In this document: in pieces, positions 40,561 to 51,639 of the stretch
Position numbering within the stretch: position 1 is the stretch's first letter
How the letters are laid out: each line of letters begins with the position of its first letter
NCBI RefSeq assembly: GCF_963678635.1
Contig: NC_087065.1
Coordinates: 65,877,374 to 65,941,373, forward strand
DNA: 64,000 nucleotides
Source of the DNA: Symsagittifera roscoffensis
Lineage: Eukaryota > Xenacoelomorpha > Acoela > Convolutidae
Direction of reading: 5' to 3'
The notes under the pieces: generated by a model
The model's database searches: none
What the model was told of the DNA's origin: nothing
The model's input: the letters and a program-made list of their open reading frames with translations, nothing else
Translations under genes and position numbers: made by a program

Positions 40561-41694
40561 ACCAAAAAGCTATCAAAAATTGCTACCCAAAAGTCACCAA
40601 GTCAGTCTTCACCGACATCATCCCATGATAACCCAACAACACCTTCAACTACCAATAATCCTCAAACATCTACACGAATTTCCTTTCAAGATAACCCATA
40701 CACTTTTGAAGAACGACACGCTCGTTTATCAGAACCACTAGAACCAGTTCAACGACAAGCACCTCTAAGCGAACCAACATATAACTTATACCCAACACTA
40801 CCACAAGAATTAAGTAGAATAAGAAATCCTAGTCAAAACCAAAATACAGTCGAAATAAATAGACAAATTATACATCCTCGACGAAACAGGAATTTTCAAA
40901 CTCCCCGAGTTCATTTTGATATACCTCAATCCCCATCACAAAACACTCCAGAAAACCCCATTGGTATATTACCAGAAAACCCTACGCTTCTTTCACAACG
41001 TAGCACCTCAAGCCTACCATCAGATTACTTAGGTTCAACACCAACATCTGAACAAATACGTGAAAATCCCTTTAACCCCCCAAACCAGGCATCACGACTA
41101 CCATATTGGACAACACATTCATTTACACAAGGTGAATTAAATTTAGTCAATGATCCAATAGATATTTCTACGGATACAACAACATCCTCATCACTACCAG
41201 AAACATTATCACTACCATCAACACCATCAATAAGCCAGATTTCACCACCACCTTTTAACTTAAATTTTCCAAATAATCTCGACGCCAGATATCGAGAACA
41301 ATCATCAACAAATATCCCTTTAAGACTAGATTGGAATACATTTACAGCCCCTCCACCATTATTTGGACAACATCTAGAAAGTAATCGCCTCCACAACTGG
41401 GCACTTAATAGATTACAATACCGACAAGACATTCACGACGATATCCGTGATCACAATATCCAAATACTCCAACAAAACAGTTTACAATTAAAGTTTGAAA
41501 TCACAGTTAAATTAAACAACATTACTCAACATCCCTACCCATTAAACCCACCAAACATAACAGCTCAATCACTACCACCACCATTTATAACCACTGAAGT
41601 AATATATAAATACGACAGATATACCAAAAAGACAATTGGTTACATCACATTTTATAACCCATACTCAGGATTATCATACACATGTATATTCTAA
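40561..41694 (+). CDS. ORF5: 377-codon frame with no ATG (B)
   Basis: Open from just after TAG 40558-40560 to TAA 41692-41694 with no ATG anywhere, closely matching element A. The first two thirds are Pro/Ser/Thr/Asn/Gln-rich; the last third is ordered and ends GLSYTCIF, overlapping the ORF6 start (ATG 41682) by 13 nt. Nearby AG dinucleotides after short pyrimidine stretches (for example before 40561 and near 40604) could be splice acceptors in phase 0. That so long a frame remains open in an otherwise damaged element is strong evidence that it codes. Function unknown. Confidence 0.75.
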   Translation, partial: TKKLSKIATQKSPSQSSPTSSHDNPTTPSTTNNPQTSTRISFQDNPYTFEERHARLSEPLEPVQRQAPLSEPTYNLYPTLPQELSRIRNPSQNQNTVEINRQIIHPRRNRNFQTPRVHFDIPQSPSQNTPENPIGILPENPTLLSQRSTSSLPSDYLGSTPTSEQIRENPFNPPNQASRLPYWTTHSFTQGELNLVNDPIDISTDTTTSSSLPETLSLPSTPSISQISPPPFNLNFPNNLDARYREQSSTNIPLRLDWNTFTAPPPLFGQHLESNRLHNWALNRLQYRQDIHDDIRDHNIQILQQNSLQLKFEITVKLNNITQHPYPLNPPNITAQSLPPPFITTEVIYKYDRYTKKTIGYITFYNPYSGLSYTCIF

Positions 41695-44297
41695 AATTAT
41701 TAATTTTTCTCCAACTCCTTTTTCTAGTAATCTCAAATCAAAACATAAACCCTTCTCCCCGCACAGGACCCCAAGATTTATTAGTAACACATTACGATTG
41801 TGAAGAAAACGAACAAAAAACACTACACAAGTATGCAATAAATCAAGTATCACAGTGCGAAACAGAACCCCAAGCCATAGAAACTACAAATGTCATAGCA
41901 ACACTTTATTCAAAAGCCCGAGCAACTACAGTTATAGGATATAAATTCACAGCAACATTTTCTGAAAAGAAAGTACATTGTTCACAAGTCTCAAACGGAA
42001 ATAAAAACCGACTTGACCATGAATAATTCTACCAGAGTAATATAGAACGACTTTTACATCTCAATCCCGAAGATTGTAAAAACGAGTTACTCCGACTAAA
42101 CATCACAAAAAATAAAAACACAGATAGAAATTTAGTATATTTCCAAGTTTTTTTAGATTTTGTACATCAAGCAGAACTTGAAAGATATCAAGGACATATA
42201 AAATTAGATGAAAAATACCCATACAACGGCGCACACGGACGATTAACCTATGACATGCACGATAAACACTGGATACCACACATTGGTATAAATGACCCAT
42301 CAAACTGCAAAGCAGACACAAAAAATAAAGGATACCAAGAAATAATGTTTTTCGATTGGAAAATACAACTCGAAAAAATACAACTCACACGAGATTTATC
42401 AGACAACACAATGATTTATCAAGGAATTAGATTACCTTGTAAAAACGACCAAGGTTATTGCGACCCTACAACCAGAACACAAGCAACAATTGTTTGGTTC
42501 CCCGAAGACACATGTACAACATTTCAAGTAGCAAAAATACACGCTCGTATGATAAAATTTCACGAAAAATATTTTATACAATCAATACCATATGAACAAG
42601 TAAATCCATTACGAAAAATAAGTTCTAATTTTCGAAACATTCATAATATAGAAAATAAATTAACACGTTTTCAAATATATCAAGAAACAGAACTTGCATG
42701 TAAATACAGAAACCCACTTCACAAAACACAATACTCTGAAATATTAGTTGAATACGAAAATGGATTCGACATGACCACTGGAAAAATAAAAGTCGACCCA
42801 TACGCCACAAGTCATCCCCTAAACGAAGGAACATCATATATACCAGTTAATTTTCAAAAGAATACAGGTCAACCTGGTGGACATTTAAAACCCCAAAACG
42901 ATCAAAGCACACGTTTACAAAAACTATCACTAATGAATAGTACATATTTTGGTAATATCCACTATGATATTCACTTAGATATGAAACTAGACTACACGAT
43001 TAGCCGAATTCTTCAAGAAATGTCACTCTCCGAATTAGAAACATTACACCAACTATGCGAATTAGAAAGAACACAAATATTACAATCACTTGCACTAGCA
43101 GTATTAAAAATACCCTACGCAGGATATTTACTATCAGGAAATAGATCAAATTTTTTAGACTATGAAGGAAACATCTTATGGTTTTATACTTGTACTAAAA
43201 AAGTATCACCACTATACGTTTTTGAAGATAAACGATGTTATAAAAGAATCCCTATCTTTTATAAGAATAAAGTACATTTCGTTGACACACTTTCACGAAG
43301 AACCTATTTCTGGGATACCGCAGTTCCATGTGGATCAGAAAATAGCCACAACGTAGTACAACTAAACCCTGATGAAGATAAATATTACCTTCTCACCCCA
43401 TATCCCACATTAATGCAATCACTCAAAAAATTTTCACCAGAAAGCATTCGCGCTATCGCTCGAAACCCAAATATAGACTTACAATCAATAGGAATATACT
43501 CAAAATCAGATATTCAACATCACATTAGAACACAACAATTCCAGGAATTATTAACACAAATGGACACAATACAAAGACAATCAATTGACCAAAACTTACG
43601 CAAACTTGCCGAAACCGCAGGATTTGCAGACATCTATACGCAAGACTATAGCGGATATTTTAAAGACATTAAAGATTATATATATCTAAACGGTGAAAAA
43701 TACCGTCCCCAAGATATATCACCTATCAATATTTTTAGCTTTGTTACACTCAAGAATGAAATTCTTGATTTTCTAGGATGGCCCTACTACATCTTAGAAA
43801 AACTGACTATTTTATACGCAATGTTTAACTTTATTGGATTTCTTTTTTCACTCTTAAAAGGAATCTATAACACATGTGCTATACACACACAAGTCAATAG
43901 ACAAGCAAGTGTAGCACGCATACTATTTGCAGGATTTTTTGGAATATTTTCTACATCTATAAACAAAATTTTTTTAGACGCATAAATAAAAGAATATAAC
44001 ACAAAAATAGCAACAAGACAGAACACATACGACGAAGAACATAACAATGCAGACACAACACCAACAGCACCACAGTTACCACCCCTACCACATAACCATC
44101 CATTATCCCTAGTCCCACGTAATTTTCGAAATTTAGCCATAACACATAATAATTTTAGACCAACCATATCACAAAGTCCCATCAAACATATAATGCCACA
44201 CCACTCACAAGATGAAAATACTTATGAACAAATTATAGAACAACCCCATACCACCGCTTTTCAGTCTCAAAATAATAATTTTTTTAGCCCACGATGA
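41682..44297 (+). pseudogene. env: ORF6: envelope-like glycoprotein with two nonsense codons (B)
   Basis: One continuous 871-codon frame apart from two stops: TAA at 42024-42026 (a C-to-A change relative to A) and TAA at 43983-43985 (C-to-T). Where element A is frame-shifted, B reads straight through, so the two copies carry different lesions of the same gene. The signal peptide, Cys-rich ectodomain, membrane segments near the C-terminus and a PTAP-containing tail (after the second stop) are all recognisable. The TGA at 44295-44297 overlaps the ORF7 ATG. The chuvirus-like affiliation is inferred from layout and cysteine pattern. Confidence 0.75.
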
Positions 44298-46102
44298 GCC
44301 GACAACTTGGATCCCTACACCGATCAAGTTCCCACCCAACCAACCTCACCACTCCAATCCCAATAATACCACTTTTTGCTCTTCCACCACCCGATTTCCC
44401 ATCCAGTAATGTAACATCCGGCATGAATTCCGATACTAATTCACACATCTCAGTTTTATACTCCATCTCACAACTCAATAACCCGAATATTGAAACCCCC
44501 GATGAAATTGCCGACTCTGAACCATCTCCATCAAATAATTTTCACACCAATCTCTTAAATTTTTCCCAACCCCCTTTTCAACCCATACTACCAAATAACC
44601 CTGACCCAACCAATTCTACACCCTCTTATGCTTCCCAAGTCACTCCAACCTACTCCTCACTTCACTCAGACCAATCATCTCATTCTTCAGACACCCCCCG
44701 AATCTCCCCAGAACTAGATAATTTCATTACCCTACAACAACAATCCTATCACCTTGACACCCCAACCATAAACCAAATCTCATCCACAATAGACTCATCC
44801 AACCCTCCTACCCCTACACCCTCTACAATTTATACTGATTCATTAGCACCATCATCCACAACTACTGAATCTTCTTTCAGCACTAATAGAGCTTACCGCA
44901 CTTTTAAAAGGAAGTTCCCCAACCATCCTTTCCCAGCGAAACCAGGAACAGCCCGTGAATATATCAACCATCCACAACACACTAACACAAAAGAATTTTT
45001 AGCTATCACCTTACCCTCATTTCCACAATACACCTTAAACACCCCTCATGACACTAACGAGACACGTAACTTTGTAGACGAATACGTTTTAATGCCTACC
45101 CTTCCTTGGACCTCATATTATCATTTTACAAATCCCCTTTGCTTACCTTTATCTAACACTCATATCGATATAGAACGAAATAAGGACATGCTATATCGAC
45201 TCACTACACCACTAACACCTAGACAATTTACTTACATTGGATACAAAAAATCACTAAAAACACACACTGCACCCCGAGCTAATGAATATACACTAGAATA
45301 TTACAATCATAACATCATCAGAACTAACCAAGATCAATTCTTAGACGACGATCGCTTCGCTAACCCACAAATCACCGAAAAATTTTTCGTTAAAACACCA
45401 TATGTATTTACACTAAATATCTTCGATCGCAAGTTTGACCACATTATCTCAGAAGCACTAACAGACACGCAAGCCTACGAAAGTTTTAAAGAACGCTTCC
45501 AAATATTTTCACTAACCTTTCATTTCCTTGCACCACATGAAAGAGATTTGCACTGCTCACACGATATTATGTTGCGCACTAAACAAACACACACATATAC
45601 TTATTATCGTTTCATCCAAAATCACTTTGACCTACACACTCCCTCCAGACAACCACACCATCGTTTTCAATTCATCAATTCCAAATACACCTCACCATTC
45701 TTTCTTAACTTCACATATTGCATTAAAGATACTAACCTTCATGGTATTCTTCGAAATTATGATCCCATAACCCAAATGTATATCTTTTGTCCCATCACCA
45801 AGACCTTCAACGCAGAAGAATCTCGACCCTTCCTCATCCGACACGAGTTTGTACAACCTATAGAAATCCCCATTTTAGAATTCATCCATAACACTAAATT
45901 CAACCACAAATTATATAATCTAATCCAAAACACACCTTATGAATTTGCAGTTGGCACTGAAGAACTAACCACCATTAAGGCACTTCAATTGCTTTGGCCA
46001 CTGCTTCAAACTAAAAATATCATCCGCATCTTAGCCAAACTACTAACAACTTCAGATCTCATCCACGACATTTTCCCCCACGGTTTCTTCCCCGACGACT
46101 AA
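44294..46102 (+). CDS. ORF7: 602-aa protein of unknown function (B)
   Basis: Complete. Three codons longer than in A because of small indels in the Pro/Ser/Thr-rich N-terminal region. The C-terminal ~390 residues are highly conserved (for example YEFAVGTEELTTIKALQLLW). The start overlaps the ORF6 stop (ATGA, 44294-44297), and the stop TAA 46100-46102 is followed by CAG and a splice donor. No signal peptide, membrane span or known motif. Intact in both copies, it is the best-preserved large gene of the family. Confidence 0.85.
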   Translation: MSRQLGSLHRSSSHPTNLTTPIPIIPLFALPPPDFPSSNVTSGMNSDTNSHISVLYSISQLNNPNIETPDEIADSEPSPSNNFHTNLLNFSQPPFQPILPNNPDPTNSTPSYASQVTPTYSSLHSDQSSHSSDTPRISPELDNFITLQQQSYHLDTPTINQISSTIDSSNPPTPTPSTIYTDSLAPSSTTTESSFSTNRAYRTFKRKFPNHPFPAKPGTAREYINHPQHTNTKEFLAITLPSFPQYTLNTPHDTNETRNFVDEYVLMPTLPWTSYYHFTNPLCLPLSNTHIDIERNKDMLYRLTTPLTPRQFTYIGYKKSLKTHTAPRANEYTLEYYNHNIIRTNQDQFLDDDRFANPQITEKFFVKTPYVFTLNIFDRKFDHIISEALTDTQAYESFKERFQIFSLTFHFLAPHERDLHCSHDIMLRTKQTHTYTYYRFIQNHFDLHTPSRQPHHRFQFINSKYTSPFFLNFTYCIKDTNLHGILRNYDPITQMYIFCPITKTFNAEESRPFLIRHEFVQPIEIPILEFIHNTKFNHKLYNLIQNTPYEFAVGTEELTTIKALQLLWPLLQTKNIIRILAKLLTTSDLIHDIFPHGFFPDD

Positions 46103-46105
46103 CAG

Positions 46106-46181
46106 GTAAGTATGAATTATACAGATTACTAATTAATTCAAATAATAGAAACTCACCATTCTTTATCCATGTTTTCTTTAG
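46106..46181 (+). other. Putative 76-bp intron after the ORF7 stop (B)
   Basis: CAG|GTAAGT donor at 46106, TACTAAT branch motif at 46127-46133, and TTTTCTTTAG acceptor ending at 46181 (alternative AG at 46188-46189). The layout matches element A. Confidence 0.6.
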
Positions 46182-46948
46182 AATTTTAGCCTTCATCCTA
46201 GATCATCTGAAAAATTCACAAAAGAAAAATAAAAAATAGCAAACTTCTTCAAAACTGTTTAAAACCCTATTAAATTTTTGCACCAACAATTAAATAAATA
46301 TAATACCAATGCAGTAAATTAATTTATAAATTTTTCCCCCACAAGCAGTAAATCTAATAATGATGAAAATTTGTAACTTAATTTCCCCCAACAACTAGCA
46401 GTAAAATTAAAATTCTATGTAGTAAATTCATAAGAAGCAAATGCAGTACTAACCTTTTGATATTTTCATTCACTCGCATAAGAATTCTATCCAAACTCGC
46501 ACAGCTCGCCCACGAAGAATTGTTTAAATAATGAATTTCAGTTTCAAGCTTTCACACTCAACAACTCTAACACACGATAACAAGTTTCAAACTTTCCTTT
46601 AACCCGGTTGGAAAGGAATTATATACTAAACAAAACTAACCAGCTTACTAAACACCACAACACATAGCATAACAGCATGACTAAGAAAAGGAAACCAACG
46701 GTACCCAAACCGGATTAACCCAGTTTAAAACTGGATAATTTATTCTTTTGAAGACTATTATAAAGTCTAAGAAAGAAATAAAAAAACACAAAAAAGTCGA
46801 AAGACAAACCCATACCACAAACAATTTGATTTTTGAAAAAAGGACACAACCAAAAAAACATAAGAAAAACCACAACAAACCCAACATAAAACGTTGTCAC
46901 ATAACAGGACCTCTCACAAAAACTGCATGCAATCATACTCCCACTCCT

Positions 46949-47005
46949 GGCCTAACCCACCAGGAAGGACGTCCTGAGCATGCTCTATAGCCGGCCTAAC
47001 CCACC
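46949..47005 (+). repeat. GC-rich block with duplicated 13-mer (B)
   Basis: GGCCTAACCCACC at 46949-46961 and 46993-47005 with the palindromes GGACGTCC and AGCATGCT between, matching element A in spacing. Confidence 0.55.
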
Positions 47006-47046
47006 GTGCTACATCCACGCTTTGTGACCACACTCCTATTTTTAAT

Positions 47047-47074
47047 AAGAGCTACTCAAGGGTGAGTAACTCTT
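47047..47074 (+). promoter_or_regulatory. Conserved 12-bp-stem hairpin (B)
   Basis: AAGAGCTACTCA, a four-base loop AGGG, then TGAGTAACTCTT. Identical to element A. Confidence 0.5.
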
Positions 47075-47680
47075 CAAAATAACTGAACTAAAACAAAAAG
47101 CTTTTGTGAAAACAACTAACTAAAATCATAATTAAAAAATATTAAACTAATAAAAGTTTTATAAAATGTAAATTACATTATGCAATACATAGATCAGAAT
47201 ACAACACCAAGGACGAACATCCAAAGACAAAACGACCCTACTACACTCGAGAAAGAATGGCCAACTACAATCAATATGCCGCCCACAATCACAACTCAAA
47301 GGATTTAGAGTACGACTTGACTTCGCAGAAAAGGACTTCATTGAACTAGACCAATGACCACCTCGATGTTCAAGTATACGTACAGATCCGAGTAACCAGG
47401 CATCCCCTCCACGCACAATCTCCACGCCATTCCCAGACAAGGTCAAACACAAAGAAGTTCTCACCAATGAAACAGAAAAACCTGACATAGCCAACCATTC
47501 TGAAATCAGATTTGAGTTTGTTGCGAAAACCCAGTCGTTGTCTTGAGAAGACACAATGATTGAATCTGGGACTTCTCTAATAAGAAAACCCAGAAGAAAT
47601 AAGATGTTCGCCAAATACCAACGTCCATCATCCATCTTTCGTATTGCAGAAAAACTATTCTAAAAAACTCTGTAAAACCC

Positions 47681-47687
47681 GGATGGG
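47681..47687 (+). promoter_or_regulatory. Short polypurine tract next to the 3' LTR of B
   Basis: GGATGGG directly before the LTR, as in A. Confidence 0.5.
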
Positions 47688-48097
47688 TGGAACCTGATCT
47701 AAACTACATTTTATGATTGGATAAATTAGATATTTTACCAATGTAAAGTATTTAATATTAACCAATCATGATCCATCTAACTAACAATCCACTTATTTGT
47801 AAGTGCTGAAATTACTTGTAATTTCAGCACCAGAGAGATTTGAATTTAACTTAGAAATTAGTTGAACTCTCCCGAGTACTTCAGCAGCCGCAATAAACCA
47901 GTATACCCTAGATCTATTGAGCCTAGCAGAGACTAGTTAAACAACCTGAGACTAGATAGTATAAGAGTAAGATTAGGATCGGTATTAGACTAAGAAGTTG
48001 CACGAATCTATCCGGCCGAAAATAAGATAGCGTGACGAGCAGACGGTGTACCCTATCCGAAATTACTCTATGAGTTATACCCATCGGTCCTAACTCA
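47688..48097 (+). repeat. 3' LTR of element B
   Basis: 410 bp, two differences from the 5' LTR. Hairpin at 47803-47830 and AATAAA at 47892-47897. Confidence 0.95.
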
Positions 48098-48101
48098 GCA
48101 T
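48098..48101. repeat. Target-site duplication GCAT, right of element B
   Basis: Matches 30381-30384. Confidence 0.85.
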
Positions 48102-49989
48102 CTGCGGTTGAGAGGGCATAGTTTACTTTCAATGATTGCACACAATGATAACAGGAGAGGCAATCTGTCACAACCATAAAATGACTAGAAGCTTATTTAT
48201 ATTTTAGTAATTCATCAAGATACTTGAAATTTAGCGTTTCATGTAAAATGATGACAGAACTATCACACTTGGAGGTGTTTTGCAACAAATTAATCAATAT
48301 GTTGTATATACAGGCTCTGTATTTTTACAAATTTGTTGTCACTTTTCTTCTTGGAGTTTTCGACGCCTCTGTTTAGTAGCTTACACTGCCAAACAATGCT
48401 GGACATACCTTTGGTAATTTAGTTTTCAATAAATTTTCTGGAGCTGGTGTAAAGTTTGCCATTTTTTGTTTTTTTTTCCTCAATTTCTTCTTGAGGAAGC
48501 CTGGCTGGGTCGAAATACCGCTCAAAAACCGCTCAAGATATGAGCGGTTTGAGCGGTTTTTCAGCAAGATTTGAGCGGTTTGAGCGGTTTGGGTGGTTTT
48601 GTTGGAAAAACTGCTAAAACCGCTCAAATCTTGCTCAAAAAAGCGCTCATAAACCGCTCATTCCTAGCGGTGATTTTTGAACGTTTTTTCAAGCAAGATT
48701 TGAGCGGTTTTTAAGCGGTTTTTGAGCGGTCTTATAAAGAAAACCGATTAAAACCAACAAAACGGCCTGGAAAAGTAATGTGACCCCGGGTTGACCTCCA
48801 TAAACCAAAAATGTTTATCTTACATTTCCCCTGACCGAAAATGCTTATCATACAATTGCCTGCATCAAATGTATGGAAAAATGCTAATCATACAATTTTC
48901 ATACATTTTCAAAAAACCATTGAAAAAAGATTCAACCTAATTTCTCCGGCTATTTGAGTCAAATACAACAGTCTGGCGATGAAAAAAACTGAAGTCCGTA
49001 GAAAATGAAATTTAAAGCACTGAAAACGGTTCTAAATTAAATTCGTAGCTCAAGAGAAGCTCAACCATACCAATTTTTTTGAAATCCAATAAGTTTCCGT
49101 AGAGAAATGATCATTTTTCTGCTGCCAGTCATTCTGTTATCAATATTTTTTTCTAGGACTCATAAATTTATGAGTCAACTTTAACCTGTTTTGATTGTAG
49201 TTTCATTCAAAAGACCATGACTAGAGCTTTTTAAAGCACTCTCACTTTTGGCCAAATCAGAGAAAAAAAGTTTTCCCTCCTGTCTTTGGAGTTTTCTATT
49301 TTACTGAGGAACGCAAGGTATTTAGTAGCTCAACTGTGTTGTTGAAAAACAAAGTAAGTGAGTAATTACGATGAACCTATTGTAGTTTTAGTTTCTAAGA
49401 ATACCTATTAGGGAAGCCGTACCAAAAACAAAAAATCTATGCAAAGTAGTCAAATAACACATTGAATTTTGCAATTACATCTAAACAAATTTACAATTTG
49501 AGCAAACAAGGTAGTTCTCGAAGCGACTTCAGAAGCAGATTTAGTTTTAAAGCTAATTAAATTGTGCTGTAAACATTAAAAATTGGTTTAGTTCTTTTTT
49601 TTTAAACTTAAATCCAAAGCTTTAGTTGATACTTAACTTGTCCATGATGTTCAGCGGAATATGATCTGAAACTTTGCATTCAAAGGCGTTTGTCACCTTT
49701 AAACGTCTATATATGATCAAAATGAAACTTTGGATGATTAAAAACTGACGTTTACACAGTTTTTTTTTAAAAGGTTTTTCAACTAAGCACTTAGGGTGTG
49801 CACTCTCGATTCAAAAATGTTTTTTCATTAAAACAGAATTATAAGTGGTGCATATTATAAAAACCTTGCTATTTTGACAGATTTGACAATAAAAGCTATC
49901 ACTCAGTCAGTCGTGGGCTATACTGTCTTCCAGTACCCGTTTTTGATTGTTTTGATCGGTCTTTGAGTTTTTTTTCGTGACGACCTCCA
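48102..49989. other. Intergenic DNA between element B and the satellites
   Basis: No gene recognised. Contains the diverged repeat shared with 29085-29240 (at 48282-48480), the GAGCGGTTT minisatellite (48510-48740), and three imperfect copies of an AAAATGCTTATCATACAAT-like motif at 48806-48895. Confidence 0.45.
48510..48740. repeat. Inverted GAGCGGTTT / AAACCGCTC minisatellite
   Basis: At least a dozen copies of GAGCGGTTT or its reverse complement AAACCGCTC lie within 230 bp in both orientations, some extended as GCAAGATTTGAGCGGTTT and its inverse. The mixed orientation makes the block self-complementary. It could be the subterminal repeat region of a DNA transposon end or a protein-binding array. 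Confidence 0.6.
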
Positions 49990-50156
49990 TGCTAGTTGAC
50001 TAACCTTATATGGGACCATGCCTTGAACTCTATGTATATTGCAGCTAGGATAATACAACTTCGAGGTTAAGCGTAGAATACACCAGTGCTCATGATGTTA
50101 GCATCATGGGTACGGTTAAAATACGTTTAGTCAGGTTCTTAAGGCAATTTTTGTTG

Positions 50157-51548
50157 TTACAGGTCTTTTTTTTTGAGTATATATCAGTTTTTTAGGATTA
50201 ATTTTTCGTAGAGATGACGGATTTAAATGGCAGTAGTATCATTAGTTCGGTCTTGAGCACGGGTTTCTCCTAGTACCCGAGTTTATTTGGTAAGTTTTTA
50301 GGAAAAATATATGCATATTTATTAGAGAAACGTTAAAAACAGTTGAAGCGCTGCTCAAAAGATGTGATCTCTCATTGTAAATTGAAGCTAGGATGATAAT
50401 TGTTTGAGATTAAGCGTAAGTTACAACATTCTTCATGATGTTATTATCAGATTTACTGTTAAATATTTTCAGTCATTTTTTTTTGTCATTTTTTGTTGTT
50501 ACAGGTTTTCTTAATGAGTACACATCAGTTTTTTACGAAGAACTCGTCGGAGAGATGACGGTTTAAGTGAGAAGGGTATCATTAGTTGGGTCTTGAGCCA
50601 GGCTTTCTCTTAGTACCCGAGTTTTTTGTTTTTGTAAGTATTTAGGAAAAATATATGCATACTTATTAGAGAAACGTTAAAACCAGTTGAAGGGCTCGAT
50701 AAAACATGTGATATCTCATTGTATATTGAAGGTAAGATAATAAAACTTTGAGGTTAAGCGTAAATTACGACATTATGGTTTTATGGATGATGTTATTATG
50801 AAATTTACAGTTAAAATGTTTTCAATCATTTTTTTGGTCACTTTTTGTTCTTACAGGTCTTTTTTTATGATTGAATATACATCAGTTTTTTATGAAGAAT
50901 CCTGGTAGAAATGACAGTTTAAGTGAGAGGGGTATCATTAGTTCGGTCTTGAGCCGGGATTTCTCTCAGTACCCGAGTGTTTTGTTTTTGTAAGTATTTA
51001 GGAAAAATATATGCATATTTATTAGAGAAACGTTAAAACCAGTTGAAGGGCTCAATAAAAGATGTGATTTTTCATTGTATAACGAAGCTAGGATGATAAA
51101 ACTTTGAGATTAAATGTAAATTACAACATTATTGATGATGTTATTATCAGATTTACTGTTAAAATGTTTTCAGTTACTTTCTTTGAACATTTTTTGTTAT
51201 TACAGGTCTTTTTTTAAAGGGGTACACATCAGTCTTTTAAGAACGATTCGTCAAAAAATTGATAAAATCAAGTACCCTTCGTTCGTTCTTGAGAGGAGTT
51301 TTCTCGCAATACTCTATTATGCTTGATTTGATGAGTATATAGTAAAACTTATAGCAGATTTGTTAGAGAAACTTAAATAATAGTTGGAGAGCTCGATAAC
51401 AGATTTGATAACTCAATGTGCATTGGAGATAGGATAATAAAACTTTGATATTAAGCGTAAAGTATAACAGTATTTATGTTGTTGTTACCCGCTATGCTGT
51501 TAAAATAAATATAGTCAAGTTATTTCTTGTCAATTTTAGATGTTACAG
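50157..51548. repeat. ~345-bp tandem subunits with splice-like motifs
   Basis: TTACAG recurs at 50157, 50499, 50851, 51200 and 51543 (342-352 bp apart), and GTAAG near 50289, 50634 and 50989. Each unit contains GTACCCGAGTTT shortly before GTAAG and AAATATATGCAT after it. A second block is at about 52800-54195. The GTAAG...TTACAG pairing is kept across units. Confidence 0.75.
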
Positions 51549-51639
51549 GTCTGGTTTTTTTAATAACTCTACATATATTTTTAAAAGTATCTCGTAGTCC
51601 AATAGATAAATTCAATTGGGAGTACCACCTTTCGGATGA

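Larger units (their letters stand above)
46190..47680 (+). other. 3' untranslated region of element B
   Basis: No conserved frame. An 80-codon Lys/Thr-rich frame (46748-46990) is not open in the same frame in A. Conserved non-coding parts: GCAGTAAAT-type motifs with C-runs (46311-46450), CCAGTTTAAAACTGG near 46720-46735, the duplicated GC-rich 13-mer (46949-47005), and the 12-bp-stem hairpin (47047-47074). Confidence 0.6.
30385..48097 (+). mobile_element. Element B: 17.7-kb defective relative of element A
   Basis: Same organisation as element A on the opposite strand: 410-bp LTRs (two differences between them), same primer-binding site, purine tract and ORF order, flanked by GCAT. It is shorter mainly because of a ~1.2-kb deletion in gag. 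I count at least seven disabling changes: the gag deletion with frameshift, an A-run frameshift near 35470, a 4-bp insertion near 36172, an ORF3 T-run deletion, two nonsense codons in env, and loss of a start upstream of ORF3. The leader ORF, ORF1, ORF4, ORF5 and ORF7 remain open. Its LTRs differ from those of A by about 4%, so it descends from a sister lineage. Confidence 0.95.

Noticed and set aside
46748-46990. An accessory basic protein in the 3' region of element B
   Set aside because: The frame is not open in element A, and A's best frame in this region is closed in B.
50260-50360. Spliced-leader RNA genes in the ~345-bp repeats (GTACCCGAGTTT before GTAAG)
   Set aside because: The block superficially resembles nematode spliced leaders, but there is no Sm-type U-run site at a suitable distance after GTAAG, and the exon-like part is not conserved tightly enough.
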